Below, one piece after another: positions 45,086-53,150 of a stretch of 64,000 bases of DNA. Numbering within the stretch: the stretch's first letter is position 1; each line of letters opens with the position of its first letter. Below the pieces are notes generated by a model that worked only from the letters and a program-made list of their open reading frames with translations, ran no database searches and was not told where the DNA came from. The stretch is from an uncultured Parabacteroides sp. (GTDB lineage: Bacteria > Bacteroidota > Bacteroidia > Bacteroidales > Tannerellaceae), in assembly GCA_944325345.1 (NCBI GenBank), contig CALUZV010000004.1:62001-126000 (forward strand), given 5' to 3'. The position numbers were made by a program, and so were the translations under genes.

Positions 45086-45093
45086 TACTTTTG
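45086..45093 (+). promoter_or_regulatory. TACTTTTG promoter element of menA
   Basis: TACTTTTGCG, 20 bases before the ATG at 45114. Back to back with the minus-strand element at 45034. Confidence 0.6.
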
Positions 45094-45113
45094 CGAAAAA
45101 ATTTTTCGAAACG

Positions 45114-46001
45114 ATGACTTTACCGATGACGAAAGGGCAATCGTGGCTCTTAGCCGCCCGCCCACGCACTTTGCCGGCTTCGCTGAGCCCGGTCATATTA
45201 GGTTGTGCCCTCGCTTGGCACGACGGCTTTTTCCAATGGATTCCCGCCGTTTTATGTTTCCTCGTGGCATTGCTCGCCCAGATTGCCAGCAATTTTGCTA
45301 ACGACTACTTCGATTTCAAGAAGGGTGCGGACGGCAAAGACCGCTTGGGTCCCGAACGCGCCGTGGCTCAGGGCTGGATAACTCCCGCTGCCATGCTCCG
45401 CGCGACCTTGCTCACCCTCGGACTTGCCTGCCTCTGCGGTTGCGGACTGCTCTTCTACGGCGGGTGGAAGCTGATTTGGGTCGGACTGGCTATTGCGGTC
45501 TGCGTCCTGGCCTATTCTGCCGGGCCATTTCCCTTGGCCTACAACGGGCTGGGAGATGTTTGCGTCCTGCTCTTCTACGGCATCATCCCGGTATGTTTCA
45601 CCTACTATGTACAGGCGCAGGCGTTCAGTCTGCTGGCTTTCCTCCTCTCCATCGCACTCGGTGCTTTGTCCGTCAATATCTTGATTGTAAACAATTATCG
45701 CGATTATCGTCAGGACAAGGCGGCGGGGAAACGGACGACCATCGTTATCTTCGGCCGCCGTTTCGGGCGGGTGATGTATCTCGTGAACGGGATTATCGCG
45801 CTGGCGCTGGTGTTGCCCTTCCTCTTCCTTGCCTCCCTGCCATTCATCCTCCTCTTCGCCCTCTTCTTTACCTTATTTATAAAGACGTGGCAAGATTTGC
45901 GGCACCGCGAGGGCAAGGCGCTCAACAAGACATTAGGCGATACGGCGCGGAATGTCCTCCTCTTCGCCCTGCTCCTCTCGGCGTTTATCGTGTTTTCTTG
46001 A
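45114..46001 (+). CDS. menA: 1,4-dihydroxy-2-naphthoate polyprenyltransferase
   Basis: Attaches the prenyl tail to DHNA in menaquinone synthesis; inner membrane, about 295 aa with 8-9 helices. UbiA-family aspartate motifs: NDYFDFKKGAD (about residues 64-74) and NNYRDYRQDKAAGKRT. N-terminal AARPRTLPASLSPVILG is characteristic of MenA. Start is the ATG before TLPMTKGQSW; a long upstream extension crosses the promoter and the divergent gene. No other men genes are in the window. Confidence 0.93.
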   Translation: MTLPMTKGQSWLLAARPRTLPASLSPVILGCALAWHDGFFQWIPAVLCFLVALLAQIASNFANDYFDFKKGADGKDRLGPERAVAQGWITPAAMLRATLLTLGLACLCGCGLLFYGGWKLIWVGLAIAVCVLAYSAGPFPLAYNGLGDVCVLLFYGIIPVCFTYYVQAQAFSLLAFLLSIALGALSVNILIVNNYRDYRQDKAAGKRTTIVIFGRRFGRVMYLVNGIIALALVLPFLFLASLPFILLFALFFTLFIKTWQDLRHREGKALNKTLGDTARNVLLFALLLSAFIVFS

Positions 46002-46053
46002 GGCAATCGGAATAATTGGTTTATACATTAAATAATATAACTCAGATAGAGAT

Positions 46054-46719
46054 ATGAAAAAGATTTTGATTCCTGCGCTCCTCCTTGCTGCCGCCTTCGC
46101 GGGCAACGTGCAGGCGCAATCGCTCGAAAAAATGCAGTGGTTCAACGAACCGGCTGAATGGAAAATTGTCAATGACAACAAGTTCGAGATGGTGGTTCCC
46201 GCCCAGACGGATTATTGGCGCATCGCCCACTACGGTTTCACGGTCGATGACGCGCCCTTCTACTACGCCCTCTATGGCGGCGAGTTCGAGGCCAAGGTGA
46301 AAATCACCGGCGAATATGTTACCACCTTCGACCAAATGGGCCTGATGATTCGCCAGGACCACGAGAATTGGATTAAGGCGGGTGTGGAATATGTGGATGG
46401 CAAGCAGAATGTCAGCGCAGTCGTAACGCACGGAACCAGCGACTGGAGTGTGGTGAAACTCGACAAGGCGCCCAAGTCCATCTGGATTAAGGCCGTCCGC
46501 CGCCTCGACGCGGTCGAGATTTTCTACTCCCTCGACGACAAGGAATACACCATGATGCGCACCTGCTGGCTGAAGGATAATTGCCCGGTGATGGTAGGTC
46601 TGATGGGTGCCTGCCCCGATGGGAAGGGCTTCAAGGCTATCTTCGAAGACTTCGAGGTGAAGCAGTTGCCCGACCAGCGCAGGTTGGAGTGGGCGAAGAA
46701 GCAGAAAACGCAAGAATAA
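46054..46719 (+). CDS. Secreted DUF1349 protein
   Basis: 221 aa with signal peptide MKKILIPALLLAAAFAGNVQAQ. The rest fits DUF1349, a concanavalin-like beta-sandwich: FTVDDAPFYYALYGGEFEAKVKITGEY, FDQMGLMIRQDHENWIKAGVEYVDGK, and a C-terminal GLMGACPDGKGFKAIFEDFEV. Family members are carbohydrate-binding-like proteins without a settled role. 52 bases after menA on the same strand, possibly co-transcribed; followed by the ten-copy 42-bp array. Confidence 0.85.
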   Translation: MKKILIPALLLAAAFAGNVQAQSLEKMQWFNEPAEWKIVNDNKFEMVVPAQTDYWRIAHYGFTVDDAPFYYALYGGEFEAKVKITGEYVTTFDQMGLMIRQDHENWIKAGVEYVDGKQNVSAVVTHGTSDWSVVKLDKAPKSIWIKAVRRLDAVEIFYSLDDKEYTMMRTCWLKDNCPVMVGLMGACPDGKGFKAIFEDFEVKQLPDQRRLEWAKKQKTQE

Positions 46720-46745
46720 GCCTCCTATCAATAAGGGAAACGGCT

Positions 46746-47139
46746 ATTGTTCGTGAACAACAGGTGCTCCCACCGCTGGCGGGAGCCATTGTTCGCGAAC
46801 AATACGAGGTCTCACCGCTGGCGGGAGCTATTGTTCACGAACAATACGAGGTCTCACCGCTGGCGGGAGCCATTGTTCACGAACAATACGAGGTCTCACC
46901 GCTGGCGGGAGCTATTGTTCACGAACAATACGAGGTCTCACCGCTGGCGGGAGCCATTGTTCGCGAACAATACGAGGTCTCACCACTGGCGGGAGCCATT
47001 GTTCGCGAACAATACGAGGTCCCATCGCTGGCGGGAGCTATTGTTCACGAACAATACGAGGTCTCACCGCTGGCGGGAGCTATTGTTCACGAACAATCCA
47101 TGGTTACATCGCTGGCGGGAGCTATTGTTCGCAATCAAA
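46746..47139. repeat. Ten-copy tandem palindrome array, exact 42-bp period
   Basis: ATTGTTC starts at 46746, 46788, 46830, 46872, 46914, 46956, 46998, 47040, 47082 and 47124; every step is exactly 42 bases. Palindrome ATTGTTCGCGAACAAT or ATTGTTCACGAACAAT, then ACGAGGTCTCACCGCTGGCG and GGAGC(C/T). Inner copies are nearly identical, outer ones diverge (copy 1, and copies 9-10). The array runs into the 3' end of the MATE gene. Because 42 is divisible by three, two forward frames stay open and spell a 14-aa repeat, which I do not regard as a protein. Confidence 0.97.
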
Positions 47140-48454
47140 CCTTCGTCAGCCTAAAGAAACGTCGGCAAAGCAGCAATCCCTGCGTAGTCAGACTGACGGG
47201 GAAGCCGCACCATACGCCCGCAGCGCCCCATCCCAGCACGAATCCGCAAAAATAACCTATCGGCAAAGCCAGGCAGATATGGCAGAAGAAGGCGGTGCCC
47301 GCCGTATAACGCACGTCCCGCAATCCGCGCAAGGCGTTGGCAAAGACAATCTGCATCCCATCGCCAAACTGATATACCATCACGAACCAACAGAAGAGGG
47401 AAACCAGCCGGACAACTTCCGTCTCCGGCGTAAACAAATAGCCTATATAGGTGTGAGTTAATAACAGAAAGGATATATAGCAGAGCGCGCAGACGGCACC
47501 GATGCGCAGTCCCGCCATCGCCGCGTTGCGCACCTCGCGCCGGTCGCCCCGTCCGACGAAAACGCTTACGCGGATGGCCACCGCCGCCCCGATTCCGTAG
47601 TAAACCATAAATCCCAGTGTCGTTACGACGTTGGCTATTTGGTAGGCGGCAAGTGCCAGACTGCCAATCCATCCCATCATGATGACGCTGAGACTAAACG
47701 AGGCCGTTTCCACGCCCATCTGGAAACCGACGGGAAGTCCGAGGCGCGCCAGCTGCCGGACGTCGGTGCGGTTCACACGTGTCTGCCGGAAACCCTCGAG
47801 GTATTTCCGGTAATGCTTTCCCCGCGTAAAAAGGAGGAAGAAGATAAGGAAAGTTCCGATACGCGAAGCGAGGGTGGAGATGCCCGCGCCGGTCAAGCCC
47901 AGCTCCGGGGCACCGAAGTTTCCATATATCAAGACATAATTACCACAGATGTTCAGGATGTTTGCCCCCAGCATAATCCACATCGGCGTGAGCGTGTCGG
48001 TCGTCCCGTCGCTAAACTGCTTGAACGAATTGAAAAGCATGGCGAAGATGACCGAGAAAAGCTGCAAGATATAATAAGGTATGATGTAGGGATACAACTC
48101 GCGCGGCTGCCCCAGCATATCGAGGTTGAGCAAAAGAACCAACATGACGAGACTCAGCAGGACACCGAGGCAGAAGTTGATGCAGAGGCTGTTCTTCAGC
48201 ATCCCGCCAATCTTGCCATATTCCTTTTGCGAAAAGAGATTCCCGATAATCGGCGTCAGGCCGTAGGAAAAACCCATGCCGAAGATAAAGGCCAGGTTAA
48301 AGAAGTTATTGACGAACGAAGCCGCCGCCAGTTCCTCGGTGCTGTGATGCCCCACCATGATGTTGTCAGCAAAGCCCACGACGATGATACCCAGCTGGCC
48401 CAGCATGATGGGGATGCCGAGGCGGATGGTTTCTTTGATATGAGACACGCTCAC
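47135..48454 (-). CDS. MATE-family efflux transporter
   Basis: 439-aa inner-membrane protein with 12 helices in two halves. N-terminal ETIRLGIPIMLGQLGIIVVGFADNIMVGHHSTEELAAASFVNN is the MATE hallmark, and the second half has LGLPVGFQMGVETASFSLSVIMMGWIGSLALAAYQIAN. Exports organic cations or drugs by Na+ or H+ exchange; substrate unknown. The GTG start overlaps the stop of the upstream cyclophilin gene by four bases (GTGA), so translation is coupled. Its last codons overlap the end of the ten-copy array. Confidence 0.93.
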   Translation of the reverse strand: MSVSHIKETIRLGIPIMLGQLGIIVVGFADNIMVGHHSTEELAAASFVNNFFNLAFIFGMGFSYGLTPIIGNLFSQKEYGKIGGMLKNSLCINFCLGVLLSLVMLVLLLNLDMLGQPRELYPYIIPYYILQLFSVIFAMLFNSFKQFSDGTTDTLTPMWIMLGANILNICGNYVLIYGNFGAPELGLTGAGISTLASRIGTFLIFFLLFTRGKHYRKYLEGFRQTRVNRTDVRQLARLGLPVGFQMGVETASFSLSVIMMGWIGSLALAAYQIANVVTTLGFMVYYGIGAAVAIRVSVFVGRGDRREVRNAAMAGLRIGAVCALCYISFLLLTHTYIGYLFTPETEVVRLVSLFCWFVMVYQFGDGMQIVFANALRGLRDVRYTAGTAFFCHICLALPIGYFCGFVLGWGAAGVWCGFPVSLTTQGLLLCRRFFRLTKV

Positions 48455-49206
48455 GCTCTTTCCACTTTCAATATAACGATATTCTCCGTCGGCCTGTCTT
48501 GCTTGTTCGTCTTGGAGCCTTCGATTTTCTCCACGACGTCCATGCCTTCGACTACTTCACCATAGACCGTATATTGATTGTCGAGGAAGGGGACACCGCC
48601 GATGGTCTTGTACGCCTCGCGCTGTTCGTCGGTGAGCTTCGCCTCGTCGCGACGCTGCTCGGCTTCGAGTTCGGTCTTGCCAATCAAGGTGTCGCGGAGG
48701 ATAGCCAAGCCCTCCTTGTCGCCCGAGCGGTAAAGCTCCATGATTTTCGCCTTGTTCTCGGTCTGCAGGCGGGCAAAGATAGATTGCTTCAGACGGTTCT
48801 CCAGTTGCTTTTCCATCTGCTTCAGTTCGCTGTCGCTGTATTTCTTGCCCGTAACGATATAGAATTGCGAGGCCGAAGAAGCACGTTCGGGATTCACCTC
48901 GTCGCCGGTGCGGGCAGCACAGAGAGCACCGCGTTTGTGGAAATGCTTGGGATAGACGAACTCGGCGGGGACGGTATAGCCCAGATCACCGGCACCCAGT
49001 TGTTTGTTCATCGGCGCGTCCTTGGAAGTTACATCACCACCCTGCACCATGAATTCGCGGATGACGCGGTGGAACAATAAACCATTGTAGGTACCATCGT
49101 CCACCAGCTTGAGGAAGTTGTCGCGGTGGAGCGGCGTGTCGTTGTAGAGTTTCAAACGGATGTCGCCCAAGTTGGTACGCATCCAGACTTCAGTTTCTTT
49201 TTCCAT
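48451..49206 (-). CDS. Cyclophilin-type peptidyl-prolyl isomerase (no signal peptide)
   Basis: About 251 aa, starting MEKETEVWMRTNLGDIRLKLYND. Cyclophilin core with FHRVIREFMVQGGD (catalytic arginine), ASSASQFYIVTG and YTVYGEVVEGMDVV. A helical, highly charged insertion (about residues 125-200, KQMEKQLENRLKQSIFARLQ...) breaks the core, as in many Bacteroidota cyclophilins. Start one base after the stop of the exported paralogue and overlapping the MATE gene at its end: a three-gene operon. Confidence 0.9.
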   Translation of the reverse strand: MEKETEVWMRTNLGDIRLKLYNDTPLHRDNFLKLVDDGTYNGLLFHRVIREFMVQGGDVTSKDAPMNKQLGAGDLGYTVPAEFVYPKHFHKRGALCAARTGDEVNPERASSASQFYIVTGKKYSDSELKQMEKQLENRLKQSIFARLQTENKAKIMELYRSGDKEGLAILRDTLIGKTELEAEQRRDEAKLTDEQREAYKTIGGVPFLDNQYTVYGEVVEGMDVVEKIEGSKTNKQDRPTENIVILKVERA

Positions 49207-49207
49207 G

Positions 49208-49885
49208 TTATTTCTCAACAATTTTCATTGATTTAATCTTGATATTCTCGGTAGGACGGTCTTCGGAATTTGTCTCGACCATCTGGATTTTGAAGACCGT
49301 TTTCATACCCTTGACCACCTCGCCGAAAACCGTATATTTCCCGTCGAGATGCGGCGTGCCGCCCTCCATCATGTAGGCCTCCTTTTGTTCCGGAGTAAAG
49401 GTCATGTTCTTCTCCTTCTCCATCTTGTCCAGTTCCATCTCGGTAAAGAAATTACCGGTAACGATATAGAACTGTGTGGCCGAGGAAGCCCGTTCGGGAT
49501 TCACATCGTCGCCCGTGCGAGCCGCACAGAGCGCACCCGCCTTGTGGAAATGCTTGGGATAGACGATTTCGGCAGGGATGGTGTAGTCCAAATCGCCGTC
49601 GCCCAAGTGCTGGTCGAGCGGGGCATCCTTCGAGTTGATGTCGCCCGCCTGAATCATAAACTGCTTGATGACACGGTGGAAGAGCAAACCATCATAGCGG
49701 TGTTCCCGCACATTCTTCAAGAAATTGTCCCGGTGCAAAGGCGTATCGTTGAAAAGTCTCACAGTAATTTTCCCCTTGTCCGTATCTATCTGCACCAACG
49801 TCTCCTTTTCTTCACCCCAAAGGGAGAAAGCCGGAGCCGCAATCATCATCACGGAAAAGAAGCATGTAACTAAAAGATGTTTCAT
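49208..49885 (-). CDS. Exported cyclophilin-type peptidyl-prolyl isomerase
   Basis: About 225 aa with signal peptide MKHLLVTCFFSVMMIAAPAFS. Core motifs LLFHRVIKQFMIQAGD, ASSATQFYIVTG and YTVFGEVVKGM; the insertion is much shorter than in the neighbouring paralogue. Acts on periplasmic protein folding. First gene of the cyclophilin-cyclophilin-MATE operon. Start fixed by the signal peptide and by the TACTTTTG element 25 bases upstream; the longer open frame crosses that promoter. Confidence 0.9.
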   Translation of the reverse strand: MKHLLVTCFFSVMMIAAPAFSLWGEEKETLVQIDTDKGKITVRLFNDTPLHRDNFLKNVREHRYDGLLFHRVIKQFMIQAGDINSKDAPLDQHLGDGDLDYTIPAEIVYPKHFHKAGALCAARTGDDVNPERASSATQFYIVTGNFFTEMELDKMEKEKNMTFTPEQKEAYMMEGGTPHLDGKYTVFGEVVKGMKTVFKIQMVETNSEDRPTENIKIKSMKIVEK

Positions 49886-49909
49886 AGAGTCTAAAAAAAT
49901 TTTGACGGG

Positions 49910-49917
49910 CAAAAGTA
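49910..49917 (-). promoter_or_regulatory. TACTTTTG promoter with TTTG 18 bases upstream
   Basis: Minus-strand TTTG (49936-49939), 18-base spacer, TACTTTTG (49910-49917): one of the best matches to the Bacteroidota two-box promoter in the window. Confidence 0.75.
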
Positions 49918-49990
49918 AAGAAAAAAATGGGAAAACAAAGGGTGGGTTTGGGAAATAATTCCTACTTTCGTGGCGAGAAAGCGAAAAGAT

Positions 49991-50233
49991 ATGGGGAATT
50001 TTGCTAAACAACAAGAAGAACGACGGGAAACCAACGAAAGGAACAAAGCGAGACGAGATAAGCTGGCCGGATACTTCTTTGATTTATCCAAACTTATATT
50101 TGCCGGATTGGTCATAGGAGGTATTACACCCTTGTTTTCCCAAGAATCCGAAGGAATAAACTGGATTACGATTATAATAGGAGTTTGTACTACCTATATA
50201 TTTGCTTTCCTTGCTAATAGAATTTTAAAATAA
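49991..50233 (+). CDS. Small membrane protein, DUF6722-like
   Basis: 80 aa from MGNFAKQQEERRE. A charged N-terminal helix (about 30 residues) precedes the segment LAGYFFDLSKLIFAGLVIGG and a second helix (ITIIIGVCTTYIFAFLANRIL). The sequence resembles the DUF6722 family of Bacteroidota by memory; not verified. AT-rich, and followed within nine bases by two 34-aa membrane proteins, which suggests one transcript. Confidence 0.7.
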   Translation: MGNFAKQQEERRETNERNKARRDKLAGYFFDLSKLIFAGLVIGGITPLFSQESEGINWITIIIGVCTTYIFAFLANRILK

Positions 50234-50241
50234 TTATGTTT

Positions 50242-50346
50242 ATGGATACTTTAGGAATTATCTTTTTAATCACTGGCATCGTGGGGGCAGCTTTGGTTGC
50301 ATGGTCTTATACGAAAGCTGGGAAAAAATGGCTTGACAACCTCTAA
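50242..50346 (+). CDS. 34-aa single-helix membrane protein, copy 1
   Basis: Starts MDTLG, one helix (IIFLITGIVGAALVAW), and ends TKAGKKWLDNL. Same length as the next small gene and 17 of 34 positions identical in an ungapped alignment, with the GKKWL-NL end kept. That conservation is the main reason to call it a gene. An ATG two codons upstream (50236) is possible, but the paralogue favours 50242. Function unknown. Confidence 0.7.
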   Translation: MDTLGIIFLITGIVGAALVAWSYTKAGKKWLDNL

Positions 50347-50363
50347 CCCCATTATATTAAATC

Positions 50364-50468
50364 ATGGAAATGTTAGGTGCTATATTTACAGTAGGCGTTA
50401 TTGTCGCAGGAGGTTTCTTAATCTGGTTAAACACAAAATCAGGCAAGAAATGGCTTGCCAATCTTTAA
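50364..50468 (+). CDS. 34-aa single-helix membrane protein, copy 2
   Basis: Starts MEMLG, one helix (AIFTVGVIVAGGFLIW), and ends TKSGKKWLANL; paralogue of the gene at 50242, 17 bases downstream of it. Both place a basic GKKW cluster after the helix, predicting the C-terminus on the cytosolic side. Function unknown. Confidence 0.7.
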   Translation: MEMLGAIFTVGVIVAGGFLIWLNTKSGKKWLANL

Positions 50469-50579
50469 CACAATAGTTTCTTCTTTTTTTTAATAGGCGG
50501 GCATGAAGCGGCCGGGGACACCCCTTACCAAATCCTATTTTCTTTTTCCCTCTTAATGCCGAATCCTATTAAAAATTCC

Positions 50580-50587
50580 TATCTTTG
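50580..50587 (+). promoter_or_regulatory. TATCTTTG promoter of the LysM operon
   Basis: TATCTTTGCCGC, 30 bases before the ATG at 50617. Confidence 0.7.
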
Positions 50588-50616
50588 CCGCTAATTTAGG
50601 ACAAACAAATATTGAG

Positions 50617-52488
50617 ATGAAGAGACTTTGGATGTGCGTCGTCGCGTTGTTGCTTGCGGGCGCAGGGGCGAACGCCTATTCACAATCAGAGAATAACCAA
50701 CGAAATACCGTGCGGATTGTCGGAGGAGAGCAGGACAAGGACTTTTTCTTCCACACCATCGAACGGGGACAGACGGTCTATGCCATCGCCACCATGTACG
50801 GCGTTTCCACAGAGGATATCTACCGCCTGAATCCCGAAAGCAGGAAGGGTATCCGGGCGGGTGCTACACTACGCATTCCGCAACAGAAGAAAGGAGTGAA
50901 AACGACGGACAATCCTTCGCCGACAGAGAATTATACGTTCCATACCATTGAGAAAAAAGAGACGCTCTACGCGGTTTCCATGCGCTACAAAGTGCCTGCC
51001 GTCGATATCGTCAAGGCGAATCCCGGACTGAGCACCAAGACGTTCACCATCGGGCGGACGATTCGTATCCCCATCGCCTCGCAGGTGGAGGAAACCGTAA
51101 AGCCGACGGAATCCAAACCGGAAACGACCGTAGAAGAAGAGACTTACACCATAGCCCGGCGGGAGACGATGTACAGCCTCTGCCGGAAGTTCAATATCTC
51201 CAGCTACGAACTCATCAAACGGAACCCGAAGTTGAAGAAAGGGGTCAAGGCTGGGATGGTGATTTACATTCCCGTACGGAAGACGGAAGATGTCGTGGTC
51301 GATGACATGAAGCATGAAACGACGCTCAGCGAATCGGAAGTAAATGCCCTCTTGGACAAGCCGCAGAACATCGAGCGAGTACGACAAATCAAAGTCGCCC
51401 TTCTCCTGCCTTTCATGGCGAACGGGACGACCTCGGCAACAACTTCGCGCTTCGTGGAATATTACGAAGGGATGTTGCTGGCAGTCGATAGCCTGCGAAA
51501 AATAGGAACATCTATCGACCTCTCCGTTTACGACAGCGGAAAAGGGACACAGAAACTCAAGCAAATTCTGAATACGGATGCGTTGAAAGAGGCGAACTTG
51601 ATTATCGGGGCTGTGGAGAACGACCAAATCGGAGAAATCGCCCGCTTTGCCGAGAAAAACAACATCAAGTATGTGATTCCTTTCACGTCGAAGAACGACG
51701 ATGTGCTTTCGAACTCCCTCATCTTCCAGGTGAACACGCCTCACTCCTACTTGTATTCCAAGGCTGCGCAGGCGGGCTGCGATTTGTTTGCCAACGACAA
51801 CATTATCCTCGTGAACATCAACGACCGCGATGTGAAGACCGACTTCCTCCAAGCCTTCAAGACGGAGATGCAGGAACGCGGCATCCAGCACAAAGAGATT
51901 ACCTATAATGCCGAGACGTTTGCGACCGACATCCTTCCGCTCCTCGACCGCGAGAAACGGAACGTCGTCCTCCCGACTTCCTCGTCGCTGGATGCCTTGA
52001 AGCAAATCAAGACCCCGCTCCGGATGCTGGCGGAAACCGGCATTGAGGAGCCTGACCCCGACAATCCGGAGGAGACGCGGCAGGTGGTGTTCCCCATCTC
52101 CATGTTCGGATATCCGGAATGGCAGACTTACGTCCGTGATGCGCTCGAGGATTTCTATGTGCTCGATACCTATATCTACAGCAACTTCTATGCCGACAAC
52201 CTTTCGGAGCGGATTCACCACTTCTACAACCTGTATAAGACGTGGTACAGCAAGACGCTTATCAATACGTTCCCGAAGTACGGTATCTTAGGCTTCGATA
52301 CGGGCATGTTCTTTTTCCAAGCCATCGAGAAATACGGAACGAACTTCGAGAAGAACCTGGATAAGATAGCGTACGAGAGCTTGCAGACCGGCTTCGACTT
52401 CCACCGCGTGAACAATTGGGGCGGGTTCATCAACACCAACATCTTCATCGTGCATTACAAGAAAGACTTCACGGTAACAAGACAATGA
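50617..52488 (+). CDS. Triple-LysM protein with periplasmic-binding-protein-like domain
   Basis: 623 aa with signal peptide (cleavage near ANAYSQ). Three LysM domains: about 42-88 (FFHTIERGQTVYAIATMYGV), 107-153 (YTFHTIEKKETLYAVSMRYKV) and 184-232 (YTIARRETMYSLCRKFNI), which bind peptidoglycan. From about 258 (QIKVALLLPFMANG...YYEGMLLAVDSL) a type I periplasmic-binding-protein-like fold follows, as in LppC/LpoA-like or amino-acid-receptor proteins. It probably links the cell wall to an envelope process. Its stop overlaps the next gene's ATG (ATGA). Confidence 0.9.
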   Translation: MKRLWMCVVALLLAGAGANAYSQSENNQRNTVRIVGGEQDKDFFFHTIERGQTVYAIATMYGVSTEDIYRLNPESRKGIRAGATLRIPQQKKGVKTTDNPSPTENYTFHTIEKKETLYAVSMRYKVPAVDIVKANPGLSTKTFTIGRTIRIPIASQVEETVKPTESKPETTVEEETYTIARRETMYSLCRKFNISSYELIKRNPKLKKGVKAGMVIYIPVRKTEDVVVDDMKHETTLSESEVNALLDKPQNIERVRQIKVALLLPFMANGTTSATTSRFVEYYEGMLLAVDSLRKIGTSIDLSVYDSGKGTQKLKQILNTDALKEANLIIGAVENDQIGEIARFAEKNNIKYVIPFTSKNDDVLSNSLIFQVNTPHSYLYSKAAQAGCDLFANDNIILVNINDRDVKTDFLQAFKTEMQERGIQHKEITYNAETFATDILPLLDREKRNVVLPTSSSLDALKQIKTPLRMLAETGIEEPDPDNPEETRQVVFPISMFGYPEWQTYVRDALEDFYVLDTYIYSNFYADNLSERIHHFYNLYKTWYSKTLINTFPKYGILGFDTGMFFFQAIEKYGTNFEKNLDKIAYESLQTGFDFHRVNNWGGFINTNIFIVHYKKDFTVTRQ

Positions 52489-53138
52489 AACGACTTATCC
52501 TATATCTTATGTTGCTTGCCCTTCCTTTCGTCGGACAGGCACAAAGCACGTTCAAGAAAGAACTGGCGGTAGGTGCCTCGTTCGGCACGAATTTCTCCCG
52601 TGTCAGCTTTGCCCCCAAGGTACACCAGAAGATGCAGATGGGATTCACCGGCGGTCTGACCCTGCGCTGGCTCACCGAAAACCACCTCGGCTTGCAGGCG
52701 GAGGTGAATTTCACCCAGCAAGGGTGGGCGGAGAAGTTCGAGGAGCAGCCGCAATACCGATACAGCCGCAGCCTCACGGGATTCGAGGTGCCCTTTATGA
52801 CGCACATCTATTTCGGCAGCGACCGCTTCCGTTTCTTCGTGAACCTCGGTCCGAAAATCGGCTATATCTTCAGCGAATCGACGGATAGCAACCTCAACGG
52901 CGCAACACCCAACCTGAACAATGACCAGCACGACCTCGCCATCCAGAAGAAGTTCGACTGGGGCTTGTGCGGCGGTCCGGGCATCGAGTTGCGCACGGGT
53001 ATCGGACACTTCCTCCTCGAGGGCAGGTATTACTACGCCCTCGGCGACTTGTTCTACAGCACGAAGAGCGACCCGTTTGCCAAGTCGTCCCTCCAGACCA
53101 TCACCGCCAAGCTGACGTATTTGTTTCCATTTAAGTAA
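52485..53138 (+). CDS. Outer-membrane beta-barrel protein (PorT/porin-family type)
   Basis: 217 aa, signal peptide MKRLILYLMLLALPFVGQAQ. Alternating beta-strands: ELAVGASFGTNFSRVSF, HLGLQAEVNFTQQGW, FEVPFMTHIYFG, FRFFVNLGPKIGYIF, and a last strand TAKLTYLFPFK ending in F-K. This matches the small 8-strand barrel family PF13568. It is translationally coupled to the LysM protein by a four-base overlap, so the two likely act together at the wall/outer-membrane interface. A specific PorT (type IX secretion) identity is not claimed. Confidence 0.85.
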   Translation: MKRLILYLMLLALPFVGQAQSTFKKELAVGASFGTNFSRVSFAPKVHQKMQMGFTGGLTLRWLTENHLGLQAEVNFTQQGWAEKFEEQPQYRYSRSLTGFEVPFMTHIYFGSDRFRFFVNLGPKIGYIFSESTDSNLNGATPNLNNDQHDLAIQKKFDWGLCGGPGIELRTGIGHFLLEGRYYYALGDLFYSTKSDPFAKSSLQTITAKLTYLFPFK

Positions 53139-53150
53139 ATTCGATTAGCC

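Noticed and set aside
45017..45292. Longer start for the small exported protein (222-aa frame)
   Set aside because: The extension covers its own promoter and overlaps the menA start on the other strand; the signal peptide at 45016 is the better start.
46581..47255. Open frames across the ten-copy array encoding 14-aa repeats
   Set aside because: A 42-bp unit is a multiple of three, so frames stay open automatically; no promoter, start context or signal, and two forward frames are open at once.
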